From Dermacentor variabilis (taxonomy: Eukaryota; Arthropoda; Arachnida; Ixodida; Ixodidae), in contig NC_134572.1 in assembly GCF_050947875.1 (NCBI RefSeq), forward strand, positions 129,254,105 through 129,318,104: DNA of 64,000 nt. The letters are read 5' to 3'. The stretch's first letter is position 1; each line of letters opens with the position of its first letter. This document shows, one piece after another, positions 25,201 through 37,200 of the stretch. Below the pieces are notes generated by a model that did not search any database, was not told where the DNA came from, and worked only from the letters and a program-made list of their open reading frames with translations. The position numbers and the translations under genes are program-made.

Positions 25201-28200
25201 AATCCAAAAAATCTACCGGCGACTAATTATTTGCATAAAAGACTGGATTTCAATATAACGAAATTTCAATATCACGAAGCAAACTGATAATTTTACCGAC
25301 TTCATTATATCGAGATTTAAGTGTACTTCAATACTGTGTCAGAATAGCTATACTGTTGCCATCACTTAATGGCCCACAGACTTTAACACAATCATTGGGG
25401 CAGACGAAATTGTTAAAAGACACGCCCTGGGCACAATGCAAGTCATTGTCATCACTGCAGGGCAGGTTACAGCCATCACTGTCGTCGCCTGTAGTGCTGT
25501 CTCTTGAATTTCTTGTGTTTCCAAGCTTCTAGTAGCCGCTGTGCGCATGAGGGAGTGTCAATGGGGGTGAAAATAACCGGAGCAGCAAGCTTTTGCATTC
25601 AAACTAAATGAGCTTTCCTTTCATAGCAATGTACAGTTTCCCACCGAGACATTCTAGTGCAATAGAATTAAGTAGAAAGTCAGGTCAGCCGAGGTCAACT
25701 AAAGGAAGTCGACTGTATGCTGCAGTGATGGCTGGGAATCAAACTTGTGATCCCATGCTCCGCAGCATAATGCTGTAGCCACTGAGCCACCGCTATAGTT
25801 TTGTGTCACTTTCCCAACAGAGGAAACATAGAGAGGCAAGGTAAGAGGGACAGAGTCACTGACCTGCGGCACAGGGTGGACAGTGGGTGGCCTTGGGGTG
25901 CGAGGTGAAGGCAGCTGTGGTGACATCTGGTGGAGGGGAGAGGCCATAGGGGACGTTGGAGGCTGCTGCATCCGAGGGGATGGGGAAGGGCCTCCCATTG
26001 GGGAAGAGGGCGGTGGCATGGGAGAGCGTGGAGGGCCGCAGGTCACGCCCCCGGCACCGGTGGACACCTGGAATCATGTCATCGATGGCATGGCCATTTA
26101 GACTAGCCCTAAGGTAAGACTCCAAATGTACTGTTTAATAAATGCTCACCTTTTGTAAAGCACGACCGAGAAAAATCTAGTCATCAGCAAGGGTGTTGAC
26201 CGAATATATGTAGAAACCTCGAGATGTCAGCTGTAATGCTAGCTTTTACAGTGAGTGCTACCTAAAATATTGCCAACATTAAAAATTACAAAAAGCCTTC
26301 TTAGTTTGACCCTCATTAAACTCAGACAATCAGATCATTTGCTCTCATAATTTGGTCTGTATGAATTATTTAACTGAGTGAAATGCTCATTATTGCAGAG
26401 GTATTTGGCTGCACACTGATTATTTTGAACATGCCCCAGAGCATAGAAAGTGTGGAGGGCTGCAAATGAACGACACAAAATTGGAGTGGTCTTGTCAAAT
26501 CTAAATAAACAAAATTTTGCTGCACAAGCTTCACATTTCACTCGTTTCAGGGGGTCGACGAAGGGTCAGAAGCGACCAGTGACACCCAACAGTTGCGATT
26601 CAGATAGCGAGACCGACGAGTGGGCCTGCAGCATGTTGTTGTGAATAAAAGTGCATTTTTTATTCACATTGTGTACAGTAGCCGACAGGATTTTTCGAAC
26701 TCCAAAAATTCAAGCTTGATGGATATTCCGGACTTCATCATCAGGGCTCCCATAGAGCTAATGCAGTTTTGCGGTCGATTTCTTAGACAAATTTAGGCCC
26801 CAAAGTTCAGTTTTCCGGACAAAACCGCTCATTCCAAGCCATGCTACTTGATCTTGGAGGCCGCCTTGTTGTATTTTCCGCTGGCTCGGCCAGGCTTCGC
26901 TTTCAGTGGCCCGCTCTATAGCCTCCAAGATTGGGAGACACGCAATAGTGTACTAGAGTAGGGGTAGTGGGCTGAGGGGGAGAAGCGGGCAATGCGCACG
27001 CGTGAAGCAGAAAATCCGGAAAATCTTTGGGGCCGCGAGGCGGCACTATGGAGCCTTTCGCCAGGGGCCCGCCGTGCCACCGCCGCGCTCGCACGTTGGC
27101 CGTCGCCTGCACTTGTCCACGAATTTGTGTTGTTCTGTGTTTTGTGCACGCATTTGTTATTTCATGTGCAGTTTTCTCTCTGACCAGTGAGGGGACATGA
27201 CGAAACCTCATCAAAAGAACGCTTTGCTCCCATTTGCAGAAACAACATGAGGAACGCGCCGAAGTTGCTTGGTGTCTCCGAGGATGACGAAAGGCGTTGT
27301 GTTTGGAATCGGAACTTTCACCGTGCTGATAAGCCCCTGGAGCTGACTGACACTTTGTGTATGTACTTCGAGGCTATGATCACGTCCTTGATGGAAAGGC
27401 AGTGCGGATACCACATGAAAAGCCCTCGCTTTCACCGGACGCAGTACCAACCATTCTGCCGAATGTTCCCAAGTGCCTGTCGAACGTGCCAGCACGAGAA
27501 AGACCTCCAAGAAGAAAGGTGTGCACAGAACCTGCAGTATGTGGCTCGCCCAAAAAACCTTGCTTGCAAGTTGATGAGTTTCAAACGGATGGGCCAGCAA
27601 TCGACGTGCAGCACGTGCTATTTGACTTATCGAGTGTGTCACAATCGACAGAGCAGTGGGCTGCTCACAAATTTTCTAACTATGGTGGTGCTGCTTATGT
27701 TCACGCCTCTTTTAACAGTCAGTCTCATGCTATCATGATTGAAAAGAATGTCTTCATGGACTCCGGAAGTACACAAGGCGATGTTGTCTGCCAGACATAT
27801 GTTTGACGTACATTAATATCACAACTACTCTCACACACCATGGAAGAAACGAAACAGGTGCTGCATGACTCTTTTCGTCCTGTTTTACGGCGAAGCTGTC
27901 TCTGCTTAGCATCCCGGGATTTCTTCATGGCATAATGTCGACAGAAAACTATCATAATCTATGGCTCATACCTCCGAAAGGCCGAGGCTACAAGCACTTA
28001 CCAAAGTGAAGCGAACAGTGCATATATTCTCTGAAATCACCTGTACAACATACAGAACAGCATAAGTTTTAACAAAGAACAAGCTTAAGACAAGCATCCG
28101 CACTACATGCATAATTGGTGATAAGACACTCCTACGCCTACATGCAATGCGGAGCACGTAGCGCTCCCTGCATACCGTACTTACACGAGTATAAGTCGAC

Positions 28201-31200
28201 CCCGCCTTATGGCGTGACAGGGAGAAAAAGAAAAAAAGTAGAGGAGGATACCCAAGGGCGCATTCGATAACGAAAATTTATTGGTGGCTGGCATGGTTAC
28301 TGGACTACTCGTCTTCACTTGTGCCATCGTCCTCACTAGTGCTGCCATTGTCATCGCTGCTACGGTCCCACAGCGCATCGTCGTTCAGCGAAATTCCACA
28401 TTTGGCAAACGACCGCACTACGACATCTTGTGGAGCAGCAGCCCACGCCGAATGCACCCAACCACACGCAGCCATCAGGGAGGCTCTTTTGACAGGTTCG
28501 GTTGGTGTAAGCTCGTGGTCTTCTGCCACAAGCCAGTAGTTGTACTCACAGCGGAGCAGGTCCTTAAAAGGCAAAGATCCGGGCTTGTTACATGACTATG
28601 TCACACTTCACTGGCAGGGACCGATCACGCATTTCAGCGATGTATGCCGCAAGCTTGGCCTACAGCTCCGGAAAGCGTCCAGACTTTGGCCCGTGGGAAA
28701 TTCTTCCCTTGTTGTCACAGGAGAAAATTTTGCTCCACTGAAGTCGCCACTCTCGCACCACTCGTTCAGAAACATCGAACTTGCGGCCCATTGCGCAGTG
28801 ATTTGTTTCTTCGGCGTAAAGGATGGCAGCCCTCTTAAACGCCGCTGTGAACGAGCGCCAAATGTTCAGAGGACCTGGAGCACTCATGACGACTGAGGAA
28901 ACATGGAAGTAGCATGGAACCAACAGTCAAGTCGAACGCGTCAAACTAAGAGCTACAGGGAAAGAGAAACACATGAGCAGTGTCTGCTCTTCCATGAACT
29001 ATCGATACTCGCTGCAAGTGCCACTGTTCTGAGGGTGCCGCCGCGAATGGAACAGTGGCATTTCCATCAACTATCCACTCCCCCCCCCCATGAGTGTTGT
29101 GTGCACTGTAAAACTCTCAAAAATGTCGAAAGACCCTCCGAAAAGTGAACAAAGGCGCGGGATAGTGAAAAGCTACGGGTTGCGCCATGGAGCAAAGATA
29201 ATATTGTAACTACATTGCAGCTCCCCTGATATCTCATTGGTCTCGCTTTCTTTAATTAAGCTGCCGTGGTGACGACAGCTTAATTGTGGCATACGAAGCA
29301 GGAAGTAACGTAACTACCCTTTCGTACGTGCAAGAAGAATCCGCCTAGCAACTGATTTGTGTTGTGACACACACATATAATGAGGACTCCTGAAGAGCAG
29401 CGTGCATACGAGGCACAGCGAATTTCACTTATCTCTGGCTCACTCATTGTAGGTGCACGAAGTAGCGGCGCAAGCCAAGTCGCAGGCCGTTGAAACGTAG
29501 TAACTAGGTAAAATGCATGTGAATGTTGACACGTGATTAATTTCAACCTACGTTGCAAAAGGTCATCGTTCTAGTTTTCGTTTACAGCTTCGCTGTCCAA
29601 CCACCTTCACAGCATGGATTGGAGCCTGTGTTTTTATGTGTAAATAAAGTGCTCTCTGCAGAACTAAAACTGTGTATACGCTGAATGTTTTCTTTTCAGT
29701 GCAGATTCCGATAAGCCAGTTGTGCCACCGACGCCTGCTTGGGCAGTGGGCCTTCCCACGACCCACTGCCCCTAATCTAGTATACACACACTATCAATAG
29801 AGCGATCAATAGAGAGTGCGCACCATCCTCCTATCTCGGAGGTCATGCCCGCTCTTCCTTAGCTGACAGTATGCTCCAGGGGACAACACTTTTCCTTTTT
29901 TCTCCTTTCTTCTTTTTTTTGGTCAGCTTTTTTTTTTTTTTAAGTTTTGTTTGCTATTTGGCATGTGGTATTCCACAGGGTAGGTTTGTCTCTAAGATGT
30001 TGCATCTTTGCGTGTGTTTGTGCGGCTTCGTATTTGTGTGATCGGTACCACCTCCCATGCCTTCGTGAGAGCCAAGTGGTGCGAAGTAACATGGTTTGTT
30101 TCTTCGATCTGCATGGCGATCTCTGTTGGCGGAGATTGCCAACATGGTGATGCTCTTGTTGACCGACGTAATAGTTCCACGGAAACCCACAAGGTAGAGA
30201 GAACGAATTAATAAAGGGAAAATAAGACATCCACTCAAAAGTAGCTAAATCTTGTTGACTGTATACGGAAGTGACATCATTCTGTGCAAATCCAAGCAGA
30301 TCTGACCGCCTCCAAGTGTAGTATGAGGCAGGGCATTATTAAAGGTTTCTTTTAGGCCACTCTAAGCCTAATAAATTTTATGTTTCTGGGTGAACAAGTT
30401 TATCGGCCTGTTCGATTTTTCTGAAACCATTTCTCGGTCCCCGCAAGGCTGGAAAATCGGTCGGCGACTATATATGCATTTACTCTTAAGGCAAGGCTGT
30501 GACTGTGATTCTTTCTTTAGCTCTATAGTGATATGATATTTTGAATTCCACAAAAAAATTATGTCGGAACTTCTATTTTCACGTATGACGAACACTCTCC
30601 CCAAATTTACGCCAACTTTTTTCAGAAAGAAGGTGAGTCTATTATGCGAGTAAATATGGTAGGTGTAGCTATAATTATTTGTCTCAACACTGAATATGGC
30701 ATTCCTGTTAGACGCAGAGGTGGGCTTATGTGCATGAATATATTGCACTAATTACTAATTAGGCGTTCTTGGCAAATGTGTGCTGCATGGATTTTAAAAC
30801 TCTCACTAAATGCAACAAAGTTCTCGACATGCACTTACAGACACTGCATGCTGGTGTGCGGCGCCAGTCACTATGGGGCTCATGGCAGACGACATCCCGG
30901 GTGACATGGCAGGCGACATGCTCCGGGACAAGCTGGGCCCCATGCTGGGCCCCGAACTGGATGCCATGGGGGGTCCACCTCCCATGTGGTGCATGGGAGA
31001 GCCCTGCGACATCATGGCACCCTGCAGCAACTGGCCACCCTGTTGCTGCAGCTGCTGCTGCTGTTGCTGCATCTGTTGCTGCTGCATGTGCTGCTGCCAC
31101 TTCTGCTGCTTGGCGCGGTATTCTTGCATCACCATGCTGTGCTGCCGACACAGCTTGCGCAGCTGAAAAATGGTCCAGCCACAGCGTCAGTCATTGGTAC

Positions 31201-34200
31201 CGTCACTGAAACTGCCAAGCATGCATTAACTATCCATTTCATTTTGGTTGCTAGGGCAAGGTTATAGGAATAAACCCTTATTATGACAGTCATCAGGGTT
31301 GGAAATCCGATTTCATTTAAGCTTTGTAGCACAAGCACAACGACACAGACACAGAAGGCACACGGGTCAATACACAGCTGTCATGTCTGCCTTCTGTGTT
31401 TTATGTCGCCCTTAGATGACCTGCCAACAAGCCCATATAGCTACCTTCATTATAAGCGTTATTCCGTTGAAGGCGAAGAGGATGTTAAGAAAGCATATAG
31501 TGAATCTGGATGCTCAATTAAACAGTGCATGAGCCCATAAAACGTATATTGAAACAAAGCCTCACTCAACACCATCAGGATAATAGCGGAAAAATTCTGC
31601 TCATTCCCATTAACCACTGCCTCATCTGTCGATTATCAGAACGTGAGACAGTCAGTACCAAGAAGCCACGTGATGGAGTGACCTTCATAGTGCAGTTTGT
31701 CTCGACAAGTTCATATGGAGGAACACAAATGTATGCCATACCTAGCTGTGCCGTGCGGATTTCCCACATAGTACTGAGTTCGGTGCCGCTGCACTTCAAA
31801 TAAACTGGTGCATGCATGCACCATAAACTGGTGCAAGGATGTTGTGCAGTTGGGACAACGAGAAACTTATGACAAGAATTTACTGTACATTTTATAGGTA
31901 CTCATTAGCGTGATTACACATGAGGCAAGCAGTGGCAAGCAAACAATTTCCTGTCAGAAGCTACACCAAACATGGACATTGCATTTATGTGGTGACCATT
32001 CCCCTGGCCTAGTTCCTTAGAATGCCCAACACCAAAGTTGACCAATTGTCCCTAATCTCTGCTAAAACATGTATTACGTCACACATGTGAGATAAGTGTG
32101 TCAAATTGCCTGAACAGGTGGCTGGCCTATTTTTAAATGTGCCTGTTGAATAGGCCAGGCTGGAAACATTTAGCAGAGGCAAGCAATGAGCAATGCACCT
32201 GCACCAAGTGGCTGGCAATGGCAGCTCTCAGTACTGCAATGAAAGCAGCAAATTGCAAACCCTTGAGGGCAACATTGGTACCCGATAGACTTTGGTCCTT
32301 TATTGCTGAGCATCACTCAGCTCATTGTGGACTGGTCTAGTCTACACAGCCTAATCTCGCCTCACTCGCAGCATATGTGCATGGCATCTATTTGCATCAT
32401 GATGTCAGCAGTCCTTGCTTGCCACCTTGTGACCACTCGTAATACAGTTTCACACTGGGGAATCTGGCTTATAGAGTGATGCGAAATCCAATTCGGCAAT
32501 GGCAAGATCTGCTGAAAAGGCCCTTGCCACACAGATCGGTTCCAGATTGATTTCTTTCACCGCTGCCACTCTACTGCCATAGATATTCTATTTGCGAATC
32601 GAATTATTCGGACGTTCACTATTCAATTCAATTAGGTAATATTTAGAGTATTCGCAAACTCCTAGTTTTTGGAGCTTAAAGTGGCTCATTTTGATATACC
32701 TGAGCGTACAAACGAAGCGTACAAAGGTTTAGTTTCGAATACAATAAATTTTGACTTTCGGTCTTGGGATTTAACTCTTTCTGAAGAAAAATATTTTTAA
32801 AAAAAGCCTCCTCAATTGTCTCTGTCATGCTTAACGTAACCAAGCATAGGTCACAGAATTTAGTTCTCCTTTAACGATCACCAATAACTAAAAAAATTTG
32901 GAGGCATAATCTTTACCAAGTGTATAATATCTGTGCTAAAAAAATCGGGTTACCCGTATTCTCTTGAGCCATGCTCGATTTGTAACTTTACGATTTCAAG
33001 GTAAATGATGAATTTCAGCTGTTATCACACATTGTGTTGAAAATTTTGAAATATTGCTAGATGCATACTGCATACTTAGACGAGGTGCACACGCACTCCC
33101 ACGAAGAAGACGATGAACTGACCCTTTTTGCTCAAGCTGTCATCTTCACTGGTCAACGCTACAATTGCGTTTGTAAATATACCTTGTAAATAATCTTCAG
33201 CACAGTTACAGAACCTTCTTGAGTTGATGACAGAGCTCGTTATGAACACCTGGGCTCCAGTATCAATGAATGCCTCCAAAGGAACACCATCTACGTGTAC
33301 CTGAAGTAAGTTTTGGCTTGTAGAACACGTCATGGAGGATTTTATCACGAAGAAGATAATGCAGCAGTACATTAGCAAAGTAAATGCCTTCCACATACTG
33401 TTGGTAAACTCACTGTTTACTCCTCACCTGAACATATACTAGAGGTTTGAGCTATGTCATGCTATGCTATGTTAGCCTACATTGCAGTTTTCCAAAACGA
33501 TTACATTACTTAAAATTCACCATGCAGTTTTAGCAACAGTTTTAGCAACTTTGCAGAAAACTTTAGATAAAATTTAGCAACTTTTTCGTTAATGTTTCGT
33601 GACACACTTGAAAAAAAAAAAAAAGTTGGCGATGCTGCCGTGGACTGAGTCCAGTCACTCACCTGGTCCAAGTTCTTCTGCATGCCAGGCTGCTCCTGGG
33701 CGATGCGTTGCAGCTCAGCAGCGTTGTGCTGGGGCAGCTCCTGGCCAGTCTTGGCCAGCTGCCGCTGCTTGGTGCTCAGAGCCTTCTTGGCCTTGCGCAG
33801 CTTGCCAACATCACCCTCAAGGGCCTTCTTCTGGGAGGAGAGCAGCGCCTCCTGCTGCGCCAGCCACTGCTCATAGGCAGCCACCATCGGGCCCGGTGGC
33901 GGGTCCTGTCCAATGCACAGCGACGGTGCAGGAGGTGGCGGCAGGGTCTGGATTTGGAATGGCACCGGTGGCGGCCCTCCCTCGCCTGGCAGTGCCAGGG
34001 CTCCTCTGCCACCAGCCACACCAGCGTGAGGGCCAACTGCGGACAACACCATGGTGGTGCAGTGTGGTTAACTAAACAGCTCCTCCCAAACCGCAAGAAG
34101 TGTTGCTGCGAAGATGGAGTGCCAGTGCCAACCTGGTGCACCAGGGAGTACACGCACCGAACACAGCCGCCCCAAACATAGCTGTATGTCTTGTCTGTCC

Positions 34201-37200
34201 ATGCTCAATGATGCGCACACCATAGTACACTGAGTAGTGGCACTCTTCACCGCATCCACAATTGACAGCGTGTCACGGTGTTGGGAAAATTGTTGCCTGC
34301 CCTGTGCTAGTTGCATGAAATATAGAAAAACTTGACTCAGCATACCATGTTTTAACATATCTGTTACTGTATGCTGCTGTTTTTCAGTCATATTTGCTAT
34401 GTTTGTATAATAATATACTCTTCTTTCTTCTCCCCTGCCCCGTTTTCTTTCTGCTTGCTTTTTGATCAAAGATAAGCCAACTTCTGTATAAATGCGTGTC
34501 CCCTTTGCCACACACCACTGTGTTGCTCTGTTTGCTGGGAGGTCAGAACTCCTCAAGCTGTTTCTACAGATTTTTACCTGTCCTCGTCGCAGCATTTCTT
34601 TCTTGTGGAATAAATTTCAATTTCAATTTGTACAGCCAACGACCGATTTTTTGGACGCCCAAATGTGACACCATGCTTGCTTAGTTAGTAAGCGAATGTT
34701 TACAAGCTTATACAGCCGATAAAACAAATATCCTTACTTCGTATAGCTGTCTACTAATTTGTTACTGCAATCGACGCTTTGCCTTTGAGGCAAAACTGTG
34801 ACTTCTTTTTATTCATCGCTACTTTAGTGCACTGGGAGCAAATATTGGTTTTTCTAAATGAGAGAAAGTTGTATTTCTGTATGAAAAACATGAGGTGCGT
34901 GGTATTGTAAAGGACTTTTTTTTTTACGTCATGGCAAACAAGTGTGCATTACAATGGAGGGCACGTTAGAAACGAGTAAATACAGTATTACTTAATTATA
35001 CACACTTTCACCCTCCTTCTCCGGTCACAGTATGAACTCCGATAAGCCTAATAAGTGTACTGGCAGGCCATCAGAGCTATTTCGGATGTGCCTATGGCGA
35101 TTTGAGTCCTTGGGGGCAGTAAAAAACATGCATTCGTTTTTTCAAATTGCCCAATTTTGTATACGTTTTCACGGCCCCTAAGTAATCAGAAAAATCAGAC
35201 ACTGACATCATATGCAATTTGTCTACACTTCAATGTAATAATTTCAGTACCTTTTCTGTACGTACTGTATTTACTCGCATAATGATCGAACTTATTTTTT
35301 GTCAAAAAGATTTATGCAAATTCAGCGGTGCAATCATTACACGGGTTAAATTTCCTGCGAAAAGAAAAAACATTTTTTTTCATCCAACATTTGCTGCAGG
35401 ATGACAAAAGGTCAACAAGCAGGTGGCTGGCACTGTAAACAGTGTGAGACACCAAAACAAAGATGGCGGCCGGCAGAGGAAGCTGAACGCGCCGAACGCA
35501 TTTTATTTTTATTTTTTTCGTGAGTATATTATGCACACTGAAACAGTTTCTTCCGTATCAGTAATGAATAATATCGTTAATATCTGCAAGTTTGCGACAA
35601 CAATGTAGCCACGTCCACTTTGAGGGGACAGAAACGGAGATGGGCACGCTTAGCTGCCAGTGACATAGAAACACATTGCGGGCATGCTGCAGAAACTGCG
35701 GCATTTGTCTTCACTACTATCCTAATACGGCACGTTTCCGCTAAGGGTGGACGAATATCTGTGTTACAAACGTCGGTGTATGAATAGAGCACACTTCTAA
35801 CTTATCAGTGTAAACGTGGCCACTATCATTGCCGCTCGCGATTTGTTGCGTGCCCACGAGTGCAGATGAGAAGAATCGGAAGGAGCCTTTTCTGTTGTTG
35901 GCCGAAACCATTATGAAGCCTACAAGTAATAATGCCAAGGCAAGTTTGGTTGTAGCTTTTTTTTTCATGGATATGCGGAAAGTGATGAAAGGAATGAAAT
36001 GGGGCATCTGCTTAAGAATGTTTGGTGTGTGCAGACTGCTTTATATGTCAAGATTCATTCGAGTAGCATTCGACAGATGGTAAGTGCGATCACCATTAGC
36101 TAGAATTAGCACACGACATAACGCTGCGACTAGTTCGGGGTGCGATCATTATGCGAGTGCGATGATTATGCGAGTAAATACGGTACTTTGTTTACGAGTT
36201 ATCAAACGCTGCAGATGACCATATGGAACCCTAGAAATTCCCAAGATACCTGTCACTTGTAGTGTGGCATTGGAAATAAAGATGTTTCCGAAATGTGTGA
36301 GACACACTGGATGCCTCCATGCTTACCGTGTCCGAGCTGGTCTGGTGGCCTGTGGGGAGGGGGGCCCCCCATCACCCGGATGGCACCCTGCTCGGTGCGC
36401 ACCAGGTGCATGGTTCCACCTGGAGACACCATGGGCCCTCCTGGCCCCACGGACATGGGCTGGCGCATCAGGTGTGGCCCGCCCACCTGGGGTGGGCCTG
36501 CCACCATGCTGCCTGCGGGCCAGCCAGATGGCCCACCCGGCATCTGGTGGTAACGCTGACCAGGGTTGCCCACAAGCTGGTTCGGGTTCACCTGCAATGT
36601 GTGCAACATGTGAAGCGTGTACAAAATAATGTGTACTACCATCACTACGGATTTGAGAATATCAAAATTTTCCAATACAAATCGAACACAAACACTTAGC
36701 TTCGAATATAAGATAATGATATGCATATGCATTTATTAGCAAGTTTGGTTATTTTAATATGTTGGAACATTGCAAATACATTGCCTGGACTAGTAAGCCC
36801 CGCTTCATCGTGTATACGCGAGTGCGCTCCCTTCCCCCCTCACCCCTTGCTTGCACAGGCAGACGGCACTTACCAAGCCACCATCCTTCTTAGCTCACCC
36901 TTGGACGTTTTCGCTTGCACCTAAAGCACACAGCGCGGAGGGTGCAATGGGATCTTATCGCTCTTGAACTTTCTACGGAACATGACGCTGCTCTGTTTCA
37001 GCAATCGGCTCAGTCGCATGTAATTCAACAATTTGACCACCTGCGGTCACGGAAGTTCCGATTTACTGTCTCGACATTCCGTTGCGATACAGTGAAATTT
37101 CATTATACTGAAATCGTGCAAAAACATACTTTGTTACATTGAGTCTCAAAATACAGTAGAACCTCATTCATACGCTTTAGAAAAAGCCACAAGAAAAAAA

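Larger units (their letters stand above)
20293..25323. mobile_element. Outer Tigger/MITE-like element hosting a nest of insertions
   Basis: TA-flanked (20291-20292; 25324-25325). The left end CAGTTAAACCTCACTATAATGA mirrors the right end ttcattatatcgagatttaagtg. Its own sequence is only about 0.9 kb (20293-20322, 22195-22823, 25098-25323), AT-rich with repeated aatataa motifs. The rest is two inserted elements, one holding a piggyBac derivative and the other a second Tigger. The paired end at 37090-39239 belongs to the same family. Confidence 0.6.
16888..25863 (-). other. 9-kb intron between exons 9 and 10
   Basis: Bounded by GT..AG. Holds the split 1.2-kb repeat, pogo derivative copy 2, a SINE fragment, the nested transposon block 20293-25323 and a SINE head; separately listed. 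25324-25715 and 25798-25863 have nothing recognised. Confidence 0.7.
26068..30838 (-). other. Intron between exons 8 and 9
   Basis: Contains a THAP-like pseudogene (27187-27806) and pogo derivative copy 3 (28175-29225). A possible outer element runs from CAGTAGCCGACAGG at 26676 to cggtcggcgacta near 30470, but the ends match weakly. 29226-30404 and 30475-30838 show no gene; 30560-30660 ends gcgagtaaatatggta, an orphan pogo-type right end. Confidence 0.55.
34037..36326 (-). other. Intron between exons 6 and 7
   Basis: 2.3 kb. Contains a LINE-type 3' tail (34590-34630), a pogo-type right end at 34905-34988 ending cgagtaaatacagta, fragments of a Tigger end near 34632 (cagccaacgaccgatttttt) and 35185, and the element 35265-36183. 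34037-34589 has no recognised feature. Confidence 0.55.

Noticed and set aside
26676..30470. A single 3.8-kb Tigger with ends at 26676 and 30470
   Set aside because: The ends match only partly (cagtagccgacagg against tagtcgccgaccg) and the right end lacks the final G before TA; could be two unrelated ends.
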